DNA of 64,000 nucleotides from Oxytricha trifallax (Eukaryota > Ciliophora > Spirotrichea > Sporadotrichida > Oxytrichidae), in assembly GCA_000711775.1 (NCBI GenBank), contig ARYC01000757.1:57522-121521 (forward strand), in the 5' to 3' direction. Both the position numbers and the translations under genes were made by a program. This document shows positions 1 to 11,623 of this stretch, piece after piece; the stretch's first letter is position 1, and each line of letters opens with the position of its first letter. Below the pieces are notes generated by a model. That model had not been told where the DNA came from. It did not search any database and was given only the letters and a program-made list of their open reading frames with translations.

Positions 1-681
1 AAGAACGGAATATCTTACAAGACAGTCAATCGCATTAAGAGAGTGATTGACTTTAATGTTCCATTTTATAAGACTAATTTAAATTATATATTCGATTAAA
101 TGCAGAGGTCTTAAGAGCATAATATAAAGTTCATACACGCTGATGAGGCAGCATTTACATTCAATACCTTTATATCAAGGTCTTAGTACAAGAGGTATAT
201 TAATATAGAAGTTTATGACTAAAAGTTAAGGTGTAAACTCATGCTATTCTTGGTGGAATAAGTGAAGATAGTGGCCTCTGTACTTATGTTATCCACCCTC
301 GTTCTATAAAAAACTGAATAATATATTAAGTTCTTACAATAACTTAGAGATAAGTACCCCGACTAAGAGATTATTCTATTCGTTGATAACTTGTCAGTTC
401 ATAAAACTAAAGACTCAAGGTAGGAATATGAAAGGCTAAATATAACACCTGTATTTAATGTTCCTTACTACCCTTAGTTCAATGGAATTAGATTATATTG
501 GGGGTAATTGAAAGGTCATTATAAGAAATTGCTGCTCTACCACTTGATGCACGACTTGAAGATAGATACAGTAGATTTTATTAAGAGTGCTGCTAAGAGA
601 GTCAGCGATGAGAAAGTAAAAGTGTGCGCAAGAGAAGGGAGATTTTGTGTTTATAAATAAGTATTACATTTAAACGAATGA
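1..681 (+). pseudogene. TBE transposase, 5'-truncated and frameshifted
   Basis: C-terminal part of the 42 kDa-type TBE transposase, an IS630/Tc1-mariner-like DDE enzyme. Readable with TAA/TAG as Gln. Catalytic context seen: HADEAAFTF (first Asp), FVDNLSVHK (second Asp), and a third block resembling NGIRLYWG where a Glu/Asp would be expected. A frameshift near 230 (after EVYDQK) separates two open stretches, and the 300-370 stretch is also garbled. The end is placed at the TGA at 679-681 after HLNE, the same end as in copy B. The N-terminal DNA-binding part lies outside the window. Not functional as read. Confidence 0.8.
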
Positions 682-689
682 ATAAGATA

Positions 690-1481
690 ACATATTAAAT
701 CTGCCCGTAAAGGGATTTGGCTTCTCTATATTTTCTTCCTCTTAAGGCTTGCTTGGGCCCATGTTTCTTCTCTTAGTGCCAGCTCCTGCATCTATGTTCA
801 TCTCGTCTGGCTTTTATAGATCTTTGTAGAGTCTCTTACTCAATTCATGCTTTACTTGTGACTTTTCTCTCTATTTAATTTGCTTCGCTCTTTCATCAAA
901 TATATAGCAGTGCCAGGTTTTTCTATAAAGTTAGAAGACTAAGCTTACTAGAGATGAATGGATGCTTCTGCAGTTCCTAGAGCCAGGTGTCGCTGATTTT
1001 AATTCCCTGCTTCTCTTTTTCTTCAGGAGAGATGCTATAGCGTTTCTTGTGTGTGAGCTTCTTAAATTACTTCATTTAAGTACTCAGGTTTCAGAGTTCC
1101 AAGAACACCAAAGAAAAAGTTTCTCTCTGGCACTTTATTAAAGAGTTGCAGCTTTGATGGAAGGTAGAGAGCAACATCTGGATCACTCAAATCATCATCA
1201 TATAGGTTTGTTACTGAAATTTCAGGGTAGTTAGGTATCTCGATCATTCTGATTTCATTAGACTTAAAAGCTTTTTTCTCTTAACTTAGCAATGCCTTTA
1301 AAAATGATATTTTTGTTCCCTACTGTGTTGGCAAGAACAATCCAACTAAAGTTAATAAGTTAGTTATAAGTAATAACTTACCTTGCTTTACCAAGTATCT
1401 ATAAAGGTCCTCTTTACTTCGAAATTCTCCTATTAAATCTTGAGATTAAATTCTCTTCATTGCATCATTCAAAGATTCCAT
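690..1481 (-). pseudogene. TBE 22 kDa protein
   Basis: The second TBE gene, convergent with the transposase. The start is chosen at ATG 1481-1479 (MESLNDAMKRI), matching the start in copy B. The core around 1062-1247 reads IEIPNYPEISV...PERNFFFGVLGTLKP and is conserved in copies B and C (FFFGVLGT in all three). The C-terminus is basic (GAGTKRRN-like). Function of the TBE 22 kDa protein is not known. The frame is broken in at least one place between 1248 and 1440 and again near 950. The exact end is approximate because the TGA present in copies B and C is lost here. Confidence 0.65.
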
Positions 1482-1940
1482 CTTGCTTCCAGTTTCTATA
1501 AATGTTTGTGAAATATCAAATTATGGATATCCATTCTAATTTTATTAAAATCTTACTACTAAATAGGGAGGACCTGCTGGAGGTCAACCTTAAAAAGATA
1601 TGCGGAGAAGCATTGAAAAACTTGTTCCAATTTTCACAGAATGATTTTAATTTTTATAAAACTTCCCTCATTAAATTGCACCTAATAACGTTTAAATATT
1701 TTAGAAGGTCCTCCAAATTAAGTTCAAACTTGTTTTTGGGTACCTCCTAGAAAAACAAAACTTCTTTAGGAGCATTTTAATTTACTAAAATGGAAAATAT
1801 ACTCATAAAATATGTCATCTTACAGCCTTTTACGGCAATTTAATTAACTTACCTCCCAGCAAAGAATTTACCAGACTGTTATTATAGCATACCTAGGCAA
1901 ATTTTATCATTAGTATAATAAAATATATCAGCAAACTAAA

Positions 1941-3314
1941 ATGAGCGCTAACCTTTTGAGAAGAGCGGCATTACTTAAATCAAGATAATAAAAATTATCA
2001 TTCCAGCAACCAAGAAAAGTAGAGACCAGAGACGCTTGTACTCAGTGGGAGCCTACTTATGACAACTTTGACCAGTCTAGCTTTGAGATTTAAATATAAG
2101 TTACGTAGGAGGTCATCATAGAAGCTCGCAAATTGAGGAGGAGGTTAAACAACCCGCCATAGAGCATTCAATATTACCAGCCAAAGTTGACTATTAATGC
2201 AAAGAATGTAATAAAGTTTTCCTCCTCAAGCATTAAAAGAAGGATGACAAGTACGTCTGTGAGTTTTGTGAGAAGTCTTATTCTCATACAAGAGGCACTT
2301 AAAGAAAAAACACAATCAAAGCTTTGTGTTTATTCATCAACCTATAGGTAAAAGATTCTTATAGATAAGAAGGTCAAGAAATGCTTCCGAGTCTCTTAGG
2401 GTTGAGGTATAGAAGTAAGTCAAAATGAAGAAAGCTGTCAAGAACCTCCCAGTCTCAGAGATCAATAAAATTATGGTAAAAATCGAGGCTATGAAGATTC
2501 TCATATTAAAAATATTTGACTTAGATTCTTGTCTTGAAAGCTATCTCACTCGAGAGGATAAAATAGAAAAGAGAATTATTACAGATGACTAATAAGCTTA
2601 CAAAATTTATCCTTTCAATTACTTTCCTGCTGATGACAAGTTCTAAATGGAATTTGCTAATGAGTATTATGCACTTTAATAAGCAAAATTTAAAGAGTGC
2701 AGGCATATAATTCAGCTTGATGTCATTTTACTTGGAAGAAATCATGTAATATTTAGGCTTCCCCTCCTTGAAATAACTTACAGAGAGTTTTTATCTGACA
2801 ACATATGCCAAAGGTAATTTGGGAAGATAGTACAACAGATAGTTGAGGGAATAGAAGAGCTTCACAAGCTCGGTTACATTCATAGAGACTTAAAGCCAGA
2901 AAATATAATGATGAACTTTGAACCTCTAAGAGTCTATATTATTGAATTCGACAGGGCTCAAAGAGTGGAAGCCTCTGCATTAGGAAATGTACGAGGCACT
3001 CCAAGATATTCCCCGAGAGAAAAATTGGTGAGATGGGGATATAGCATGGGATATATGGGCATTAAAAGCAATAATAATAGAGGTGATATGCCAAGGAACA
3101 ATTACTTTAGCTGTAAGAATGAGAGAGATTCTAAGTAAAAATCAAGCAATATCTCGATAAAAATAAAATCAATGGATACCTCAAAGAGCTTGAATACTCT
3201 ACAATAATCAGACCAAGCAATGAAAATTAAGTAACGCTTGATACAATCAAACTACAACATAGAAAGATAAAATTCAGAGAACTGCCACATGACTCTAAGC
3301 ATATGTTTGTGTGA
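1941..3314 (+). pseudogene. TBE 57 kDa zinc finger-kinase protein
   Basis: Third TBE gene. It starts at ATG 1941 (MSANLLRRAALLKS). Around 2196-2320 a Cys/His finger pair is visible (CKECNKVF...CEFCEKSYSHTRG), reached only after a frameshift near 2190. The second half is a protein-kinase-like domain: the catalytic loop GYIHRDLKPENIM at about 2872-2912 is canonical, the DFG position reads EFD (IIEFDRAQR) and the activation segment reads GTPRYSPREK. It ends at TGA 3312-3314. The established TBE pattern (fingers then kinase) fits. The intact HRDLKPEN but altered DFG suggests a once-active kinase under decay. Confidence 0.75.
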
Positions 3315-3470
3315 AATATTTTTAAAAAAACTGGCTTTATATACTCACTTAAATTACTAATATTTAAACATTAAACCCATAGATAAACCCTAATAAAGTA
3401 TACGTTAATAGTCTACTTTTATCAATCAAAAACTCAATCAAACTACTGAAAGGGTTATGGGGTTTTGATT

Positions 3471-3921
3471 TGGTTGAAGGAATTTAAGAGCTTCCTGAAC
3501 TTGGCTATGTTTGTAGAGACTTGAAAATTAAATCATTATACTTAATTTCCTACTTTTGAGTATATATTAGGATTTCAATAGAGCTCATAGATTGAAAGGC
3601 TCTACTCTATGAAATTAAAGCACTTTTCCAGAGAGGAATTTGAAAAAGACATAGTCACTTTATGGGATGTTTAGGCACTTGGAATTAAAATAATAGAAAA
3701 TGAAATTCTAAAATAATATTGCTTTAGCAGTAAATATGAGATATATTCTAAACAAAGAATCAAGAGATACATTTAGATAAGCAGAATATTAATGCAAGCT
3801 TTAAGAAAATTTTTTACTCAACTATAATCAAGCCAAGCAAAGAAAATGAAATATCTCTAGAATAAAATAAATAGCAACTTATAGAGATAAATTAAAAAAC
3901 TTGCTCATGACTTAAAGCCCT
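3471..3921 (+). pseudogene. Remnant of an older TBE kinase gene
   Basis: Directly after the ATT that follows TBE A comes a second, more eroded copy of the TBE kinase 3' half: VEGIQELPELGYVCRDLK at 3474-3527 corresponds to VEGIEELHKLGYIHRDLK in A, and the following 300 bp track A's C-terminal region. It is therefore the host into which A inserted. It is interrupted at 3922-4280 by an inverted-repeat element and resumes at about 4281 (TGTTTGTGT, matching A at 3305-3313). Full of frame breaks. Confidence 0.7.
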
Positions 3922-4280
3922 GTGTTCTAACCGAGATACCCCTACCCACCCTGTAACATATCCTTATTTAATATAAAATTTTTAATTCTTGAGGTCTGAA
4001 TCTGCATAATTCTTTACATTTATAGTTATATATTACAAATATTAGTATTATTAATTGATATATTAAATTTTATCACTAGAATCTACCTATTTTTATATAT
4101 GATTTATATGAAAAATATATATATAAAAATTTCAATAATTTAAATCTCTCAAATCATTTTTATTCGATATGATTCGAAATAGTAGTAGGATCAATATTTT
4201 ACTTTTTATTAAATTATGTATTTTTGAAGGTGGGGAGGTCGTTATGGGGAAGGGTGGGGAGGGTATCTAGGTTAGAACAC
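3922..4280. mobile_element. 359-bp inverted-repeat element in dead TBE
   Basis: Terminal inverted repeats of about 30 bp: left GTGTTCTAACCGAGATACCC, right end complement GTGTTCTAACCTAGATACCC, each followed by a short C-rich CCCACCCT tract. The interior is AT-rich with no ORF. Looks like a non-autonomous DNA element. No clear target duplication was found, so the family is undetermined. Confidence 0.7.
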
Positions 4281-5605
4281 TCATGTTTGTGTTAATTATT
4301 ATAAGAATATATCTCTCTTATTATGCTTTCTTTAATTATTAATATATTTATAATAACTTATCCTCAAACCCTTTATATAACCTAAAATGGTTTGGGATTT
4401 TTGAATGTCATATCAAAAGATTTAATCCAATAATTGTATGAGTTCTTTAATTTCATTAAATTATAAAATTAATAAAAAAGTTACAATTGTCTTATTTAAA
4501 TATAATGACAAACCTTAAATATTGAGTAATAATATTAAGATTTTTGTAAAGACATAACTGCAATATGATTAATTTAATATATAAAATAAATCAATTCTAT
4601 AATTTATCTTTTATATTTTTAGTCTTTAATCAAAATTTCTCTATTCTAGAAAATTAATTAAGTTTATCATAGCTCAATCATATGTGTTGAAGATATTATT
4701 TTATTGATCATAATTTTTTATGAATAATTAATTTAAATTTTAAACTGCAATAAATTTAATAAATATTTATTGTCTTTGAAATTTAATTTTTACTCATACT
4801 TGAGATCTGTGTATTTATATACATTAATAGAAAAAACAATCTTTATGATTTTTATTAAAAATATAGATTTAAATAATGATATTCTGTGTAATACACTTTA
4901 ATAATTAATAATATAATTTTATAATTTCATTATTATTATTATTATAGTTTAATTGATGATGAAAAATTTAAAAGGTTCTAATTTAATAAAAAAAAAATCT
5001 TGACTCATTTCAATACATATATTACAAATATAGCATACTTTCTAAGAAATTTTATTAGTTCATTTAATTATTTTTGGATCATATTGATTCTGTGAAAATT
5101 ATTTCAATTATAAATACTCAATCAAATCATTTTTATTATCTTCACTTATTTTTTTTGGAAATATTCTAAAAGTTTTTTTATTTTTATTGTAATTACTTAA
5201 AATTTGGTTTTAAAGACCATATTATCATAAAAGTAAAATGAATTATTATAAAATAAAATAAAGAGTAAAAAATAAAATTTATTTAATTTATTTTATGAAA
5301 AAATATAATATATTAAAATTGAATAACAAACTCCGACTTCATATAAAGTGTGCTAAAGTTGTAATATATTTAAATAGTCTATGAATAAAATAGGTTTTAT
5401 AATAATAAAAAATAAAGACATTATATTGATTAATTTTTTTAAAAAATAAAATGATTTAAATTAGTGAATTATTTATAAAAATGTAATTTCAAAAAACGCC
5501 TGAGCAGAAGATGCTGGTCGTCATTCATTAATAATGTAATTAAAAAAAACATATCTAAAAATTTAATTTTACAAGAGTGGCATCATTATTGATTGAGAAT
5601 TTCAT
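4281..5605. other. AT-rich germline spacer
   Basis: Very AT-rich sequence. After the first 40 bp of TBE kinase remnant I see no reading frame with protein-like composition and no convincing inverted repeats. Only simple A/T runs and an (ATT)n stretch near 4933. Confidence 0.5.
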
Positions 5606-5692
5606 ATGACCAAGACTCGGCCTTAAGATCTAATAAAAGAAAAGAAAAATTACACTCATGCTAATGGAGCTAAATATGAAGGAGAATTGAAA
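5606..5692 (+). CDS. Orphan MORN-like coding segment
   Basis: An ATG followed by 29 codons with protein-like composition, ending HANGAKYEGELK directly before a GT donor (GTGATAAC at 5693). YxxANGAKYEGE resembles the start of a MORN repeat (consensus YxGxWxxGxxHGxG), which elsewhere binds lipid or acts as a scaffold. No continuation was found before the glycosyltransferase start at 6058, so either the rest of the gene is elsewhere (scrambled or dispersed MDS) or this is the 5' end of the next gene after a long intron/IES. Start chosen because no in-frame ATG lies closer and the upstream is AT-rich. Confidence 0.4.
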
Positions 5693-6057
5693 GTGATAAC
5701 GCTTTATTTTAGATTTTCATATTTTATTGTTATTCTTACTATTTTTACTATTATTAATTTTATTCCAATTAATTAAAAATATTTCATGATTCTGACCTAT
5801 TTGAGAGCACTTTTTCTTTCAAGATTTGATTAGCCCACCAGATATAAATCAACTTTTACTATATTAAATTAATAAAAAGGCTAAGAGTAAGATAAATTAA
5901 TATAAAAAGTAAAAAATAATTTAAGTTTATAGATTAAGATCTAAATTTAAATTATTTTTAAATATACAATATTATTTCAAAATGTTTTGAGCATATAAAT
6001 TATGAGTGATCTATAATTTATAAGACAAGTTTTTTGAAACTAAAGATATTCATTAAA

Positions 6058-9000
6058 ATGAAAAATATTAAATAAACCACTTTTTTGTCTACTCTGGCTC
6101 TAAGCATCTTCAGTCTTTAAATCTGTTTTTCAAAAATTTCAAACGATGTTTATGATTCAAATCTTTCTAAAATTAGAAATCCAGGAAGTAATTTATCTTA
6201 GCAAATGGTTGAGAAATATGAAAGCGAAATAGAGCAGCTCTAAAGAAAGATTCAATTTTTGCAAGAAACTGGTTTGAAAGGATATGAAGTTCAATTGTCA
6301 AATAATATAAATAATATTAATTTAAGTAATTCATAATAAATATAATGCTCAAATAATTATTGCTAAAAGTTTTAATTGAGTTATAATATTTTTAGAAATT
6401 TAAAAACAAATCATTCAGACAAAAAAATATTGCTTATGGGATCTTTCATTTCTAGCCATGCAAAGACTATACTTAATGATTTCCTTTTATAGAATTATTA
6501 ATATCAATATTTTTAAAGCTAAAATTAAATAAATTAATGTATGTGAGTATCTGAAACAACATCCCTCCTTTAAACACTCCGATATAACTATAGTCCTTCC
6601 TGTGAACTCAGCTTATAGACAAAAATATGAATAGTTAGGCGTAAAAATTATCGTTAACTATGGCATTGATCAAGCTTACTTTGACGAAATATAGGAGAAA
6701 ATTAATAATTTAATAATTATTATTGGAAGATTTAACTTTTAATGCTCTTATATATTAATGTGCCATAAACTTTTTAAATTAGTAGATACACTACTTCGGC
6801 TCTTATCATGTTTGAATATAATAAAAAAGAAATCTAGTGCTACAATTAACTCTTAAACTTTTGAAGGTGCATTTTATGGGTTATGTTTTAGGTTACATAA
6901 TAGATTATAACTATCTCCAAGAAAAAGGTATACAAAAAAAACAAATTATTTAAAAAGTTATTAGAAAATTATTTGAGAATATTGATTTTTATTCTAATAC
7001 ATATTTGCCATAATTTAATGGATTTTAAGAATCCCTAAGATTTAATATCTTACAAGAACCATCCAAGCCCCACTTTATTTCATATCATAGATTCTAAAAA
7101 TATATTTTGAATTATATATGCTCCTTAAATTCGGTCACTTCATGATATTTTATAAAAATTAAATCATTATTCAATTTATTCTAATATTAATTGTATATTT
7201 TTATCAACTTTAACTTTTGATTGTTTTACTTCTAAACTTAGATACAAATTTATTCTTATATCATTTAGTTTTAAATTAAAATGCATCTATTCTAATTAAT
7301 TTATTGGGTAAATATAACTGTTTTAAATAAATATTATAGCCATTACATCTTTTTAATTTGCAATTTTAAAAATCTTTTATGAAAAAATTAAAATTAAAAA
7401 AAAAACAACTTAAAAAATAATTTTTTATTTTTCTTTAATTAATTAGATTTTTCAAAAATGTCTTTAATGGTTTTAAAGATAAAAAAATTATGTGCACTAA
7501 TTTTAAGTAATTGGTCAATAGAATGAACTTTAGTTTAAATATTGGATATAATCATCATTAATAATCCCAAAATTTGCTTTCTATTTGTATACGTAGCATC
7601 TTTAAACAGACAAATACAAGACGAATAGCTCAAGTTTATGTTGTTTTTTTTCTCCGAAGAGTGAATCAACACGAATTTCTGCTAGACCTAGGCTAAATAA
7701 TAAAAAAATGTGAAATGTAAATTTTTAAGAAAAACATTGAGAGTTGTAAAGTGTCCTGCTTTAATTACGATTTTCGGATTAACTACTTTGAATGTAAATA
7801 TAAAATTATAAAATTTAAAAGAGAATAATAAAAAGGGAAGTGATAGAATTAATATCAAAATAATTTTCAAAGAGCAAGAAATTAATGAAAAAGTTATTTA
7901 ATATTTAATTATCATTTTTTAATGATAAGATCGAAATGGTAGAATAAAATTTGATTCAAACCTTGTAAAACGGTTTTTTTAATATAAAGAAAGAGGAGAG
8001 TGACTTTTTGAGATGGGGACCCACATTATAATGGATAGAATGATTAAAGGAAACTCAGGGAGTAATAAGTAATTTAATATTATTTATTATTTCTTAGATA
8101 GAGATAGATATTATCTATAAGGTTAAATAAATACTAAAGTTTAACTTTAATAATCTAGTACTTAATATTTAATCATTATTACTATTATTACTGCTAATAT
8201 TAAATATGATTGTTAAAACCTTTGATTAGTTCATTAAGTTTAGCATATCTAATGTATAAAGGGCCTGACTAATCTACCGATGGCTAGCCACTTAGGTCCC
8301 TGACTGCCAATCTCGATTTATTCTGGTTCTCCCCTGCTTACAGTAGTTTAGTGGCAGCTGTAAATTTCCCGTTTTTATTATTTAAAATCAGTCAATTGAC
8401 TTGGGAATATGAAGCAGTAGGCAAAGTTTAAGGTATCAACTGAGATCAAGAGGTTAAGATCAACATAGGTTGGAGTGAGAATTTTAGTATTCTAAAGTAA
8501 ATATCATAAGGAGCTTCGTTATTAATGCACATAACTTTACAGGCTTCTCTTGTTTTTACACTTGCCACCTAAGATTTGAAAACTAGGCTCTTCGGAGCTA
8601 GCAGCTAGTTTGGTTCTGGTGGCCATGTCTCAACTCTCTTAGCGCCCACTAATATAGTTGGTCCAAGGTCTATCTTTAGTAGTAGCATAAATAATAATAA
8701 TACATTATTTTTTATTATATATATTCTCTTAAAACATAATTAATCCTTTTAACACGATCGCTATTTATTATTTTTACCCATTCTTGGAGCTAAAATATTG
8801 ATTTTATCGCTTTATGCTATCGAGGGAGCGAGATAAAATAGAATTGCCAACTTTGAATTCTCTTTCTATCAAGCATTAAATCTTTTAGGTTTCAACAAAA
8901 CTAATTGCCATTTATTAATAATTTTAATATTTTATTTATAATTAATTGTTGCAATTCAATCATATTATGTTAGAGTGATTTTTCAAAGCAAAATAATGAT

Positions 9001-11152
9001 TGAAGTTAAAACAGTTTTTTTTAATTTAATTTTTAAATCATTAATTCAATTTAATAATATAAGTTTGAAATTAGACTTAATGAATCGATTTTATTATCAT
9101 TATGCATTTAATGTATTATAAAAGTATAATGATCATGAATTATTTATACTTTTTACAATTATAATGCTAAATATTTGCTGATTATTATTTTATAGTATTA
9201 AGTTGTTTCAGTAAATTAATAGGATCATAAAATATTTGTTTGATAATTAAGATGAAAAGAACTCCCAAACGAATTTATAAGTTAAATATTTAATCAGTAA
9301 TTTTGGTTTTATAATGATAATGCAACACTTGTTAATGAAATAAAAGCTTAAAAGTTCGATATGTTAATAGATGATATGACTCTCGTTGACGGAGGGCATG
9401 TTCCTTCACTATTAGATATACCGTTGCGTATAAAATTTCTTGGTACTATTCCAGACAGTAATTTTGTGGAGGTATTTGGATTTGGTCCTCAGCACTCATC
9501 AGTGACTAATTTTTTTAGAACCACGATATTTGGCAAAGCTAATACTCAGAGCTACTACGATTTACAAGGAACATTTACTCATAGACTGTAAAACTTAATT
9601 GCTTCTTTCAATAGGATTTAAAATATCTGAAATCTATATAAACAAAAAATTATGTCGTTCAATAAAAATAAGGGGTAAGTTCCCTTGCCAGCTAATTTTT
9701 TCTTTTTTTCTTAAATTCTTTTCTTTTTTTATTTTGCTTTTTTCTCTAAAATTCTTGTGATTTTGCTTGATTAGAATACAGCAATTTTAACCTAAACCTT
9801 ATGATATTTTTTATTCTTTTAACAAGAAATATTTCCTTTTATTCATTTTGATTAATATTTAAGAGTCAAATTGTCACTAAGATCCAATTTAAGTTTATCA
9901 TTCTATATCCAAACTTTTGTAATGTTAGACAACAATCACACTTTATTTTTGGAGCTCTTTAAGGATACTTGACCTATCCACTTTACAATAAAAGTGTTAG
10001 AAAATTATTTCTTAATAATTATTTTGCTAACTTATAATAAATATAGAAAAAAAATAAAAAGTTTACCATCCTGGAACTTCCCCTCCCAAAATGTAAATCT
10101 TTCATGTGGAGAGGAGTCATAGCAAATGCAATGAAAGTATATTTCGCATTAAATATATAGAATTCGCCATTAAAGTTATTTGAAAATAAAAGAGGCGCCA
10201 ACTTAACAATCTTTACTGCGATAGAAGGTTTATACTAACCTATCTCTCTCCCTTCTAATGTCAAAGTTATATGGCCATTGCATGATTTAAAAACTAAAGG
10301 TAAGGTTGCTTCAGAGATAGCATTCGATTAAGAAATTTAAAGCTTCCTTGATAACCATAGCAAAGTGGCTTTAGTAGCCTTTGGAAGTTCACAAAACCCA
10401 ACGAATTAATCAATGACAGAAATTATCAATTTTATGATCTAAAGATAAGATTACGCTTTTATCATGGCAACAAAAAATGAACGCTCATTCAATAAATCAC
10501 TCTTTGATGAAGCAAGGAAGCATTCGCACATTCTAATTGCTAAATGGATTCCATAAGCTCAACTTTTAAAGCACCATAACGTAAAAATATTTTTAAGTCA
10601 TGGTGGCGCTAACAGTTTCTCTGAGGCAATTTAAATTATGTATAGTATTTACAAAAATTCAAATTTAGTTACATAATTTAAGCTAATGTTCCACTAATCA
10701 TTAACCCTCTCGTTGCTCCAGACCAAGAATATTTCTGTGAGTATGCTCAAATTTAAAAAGTGGGAATATGTCCAGCATAAACAACAGTATCCGAATTAAA
10801 CAAGGCAATCGATGCCTTAGAGCAGAATAACTTCTTCACAGCTTAACTTTAATACTTTAAGGGACTAGTTGAAAAGAAAAAATAAGATCCTCATGACTTG
10901 GGTTATTGGCTTGACTACACCTTAACGATTGGCACCAGACACCTGCAAAATGAACAGATTCACAACTTCAATTACTTCTAACTTCATGATATTGATGTAT
11001 ACCTTGTCCTTGGTGCAGGTCTATTTTAATTAAATATATTCAATATAGAATAGTTTAAAGTCTATTTGCTACAATGTTCATTGGATTACAATTTGCAAGA
11101 ATTATTTTATGGGTTTGCTGCTGCAGATGTCTTGGAAGAAAAAACGAAGTGA
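6058..11152 (+). CDS. UDP-glycosyltransferase (GT1 family), split by germline DNA
   Basis: Segments in order on the + strand: 6058-about 6740, about 9255-9615, about 10076-10644 and 10683-11152. Residues 1-25 (MKNIKQTTFLSTLALSIFSL) form a signal peptide. The N-terminal domain has KILLMGSFISSHAK, typical of the acceptor-binding fold. The C-terminal domain carries the UGT signature WIPQAQLLKHHNVKIFLSHG then GANSFSEA, which binds the UDP-sugar, and later VPLIINPLVAPDQ. A 38-nt GT-AG intron at 10645-10682 restores EAIQIMYTNVPLI exactly. Stop TGA 11150-11152. The enzyme would transfer a sugar to small lipophilic acceptors in the secretory pathway; substrate unknown. The roughly 2.5 kb between 6740 and 9255 and the 9616-10075 stretch are presumed IES/intron. 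Exact junction repeats were not resolved. Confidence 0.75.
6740..9254. other. Germline DNA splitting the UGT gene
   Basis: Mostly AT-rich, without protein-like frames on the + strand except the tail of the first UGT segment. It contains a mid-GC patch at about 8230-8690 with a minus-strand ORF (separate entry), and at about 8830-8880 a stretch (GCGAGATAAAATAG, then TTTGAATTCTCTTTCTATC) resembling the inner arm of the TA-flanked palindromic elements, probably an eroded copy. Confidence 0.5.
8231..8626 (-). pseudogene. Orphan 132-codon ORF with one internal TGA
   Basis: From ATG 8626-8624 (MATRTKLAASSEEPSFQIL) to TGA 8233-8231 one frame stays open except for a single TGA at about codon 41. The composition is protein-like and the GC content clearly higher than the surrounding spacer. 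The second half reads LTPTYVDLNLLISVDTLNFA and later GSQGPKWLAIGRLVRPFIH. I do not recognise a family. It could be a germline-limited gene, an orphan MDS of a scrambled gene, or a decayed transposon ORF. It lies antisense inside the interval that splits the glycosyltransferase. Confidence 0.35.
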
Positions 11153-11623
11153 AACATAAAAATATTTCTGGAATTTTAATTATTTTGTTTTAGAGAGAAA
11201 AAATTATTTCTTATTTTTAATAACTTTTGTTTTATTCTTTATTGGATACTTATACTTAAATATAGCTTTAGTATTTCTCAATCGTAAAAATATTAAAATT
11301 TAGATTCTATTGAGTTTTATCTAGATATCTTTTATTTTTATTTAAAGCATGACTCAACTGGCTATATGCTTATTCACAATTCTTATCTTTTACAACTCAG
11401 TACTTGATTTTTATTGGTTTTGACATTTTTATTAATTTTTATTTTATAAAATGTATATGTTCTTATAAATTTATTAAGTGCAATTAAATTTTTATATTAA
11501 TGAATTGAATATAAACACTCAAGCTCATTCAAAACCCCTTAATGAGGTTAATAAGTACTTTGATTTGTAGGGTATAGTTGGGGTCTTATTGGGGTTAGTA
11601 AAGAAATTAGGCCAATTTGCAAA

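Larger units (their letters stand above)
1..3467 (+). mobile_element. TBE-type transposon A, left end outside window
   Basis: A TBE-like germline transposon in + orientation carrying the usual TBE trio: a transposase fragment (1-681), the 22 kDa ORF on the opposite strand (about 690-1481) and the zinc finger-kinase ORF (1941-3314). Its right terminal repeat runs from about 3340 and ends GGGGTTTTG at 3467, the telomere-like C4A4 end expected of TBEs, followed by ATT (3468-3470), which fits an ANT target duplication. The right terminal repeat matches the ends of TBE C far better than those of TBE B or D, so A and C form one subfamily and B and D another. The genes carry frameshifts, so this copy looks inactive. 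Confidence 0.85.
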
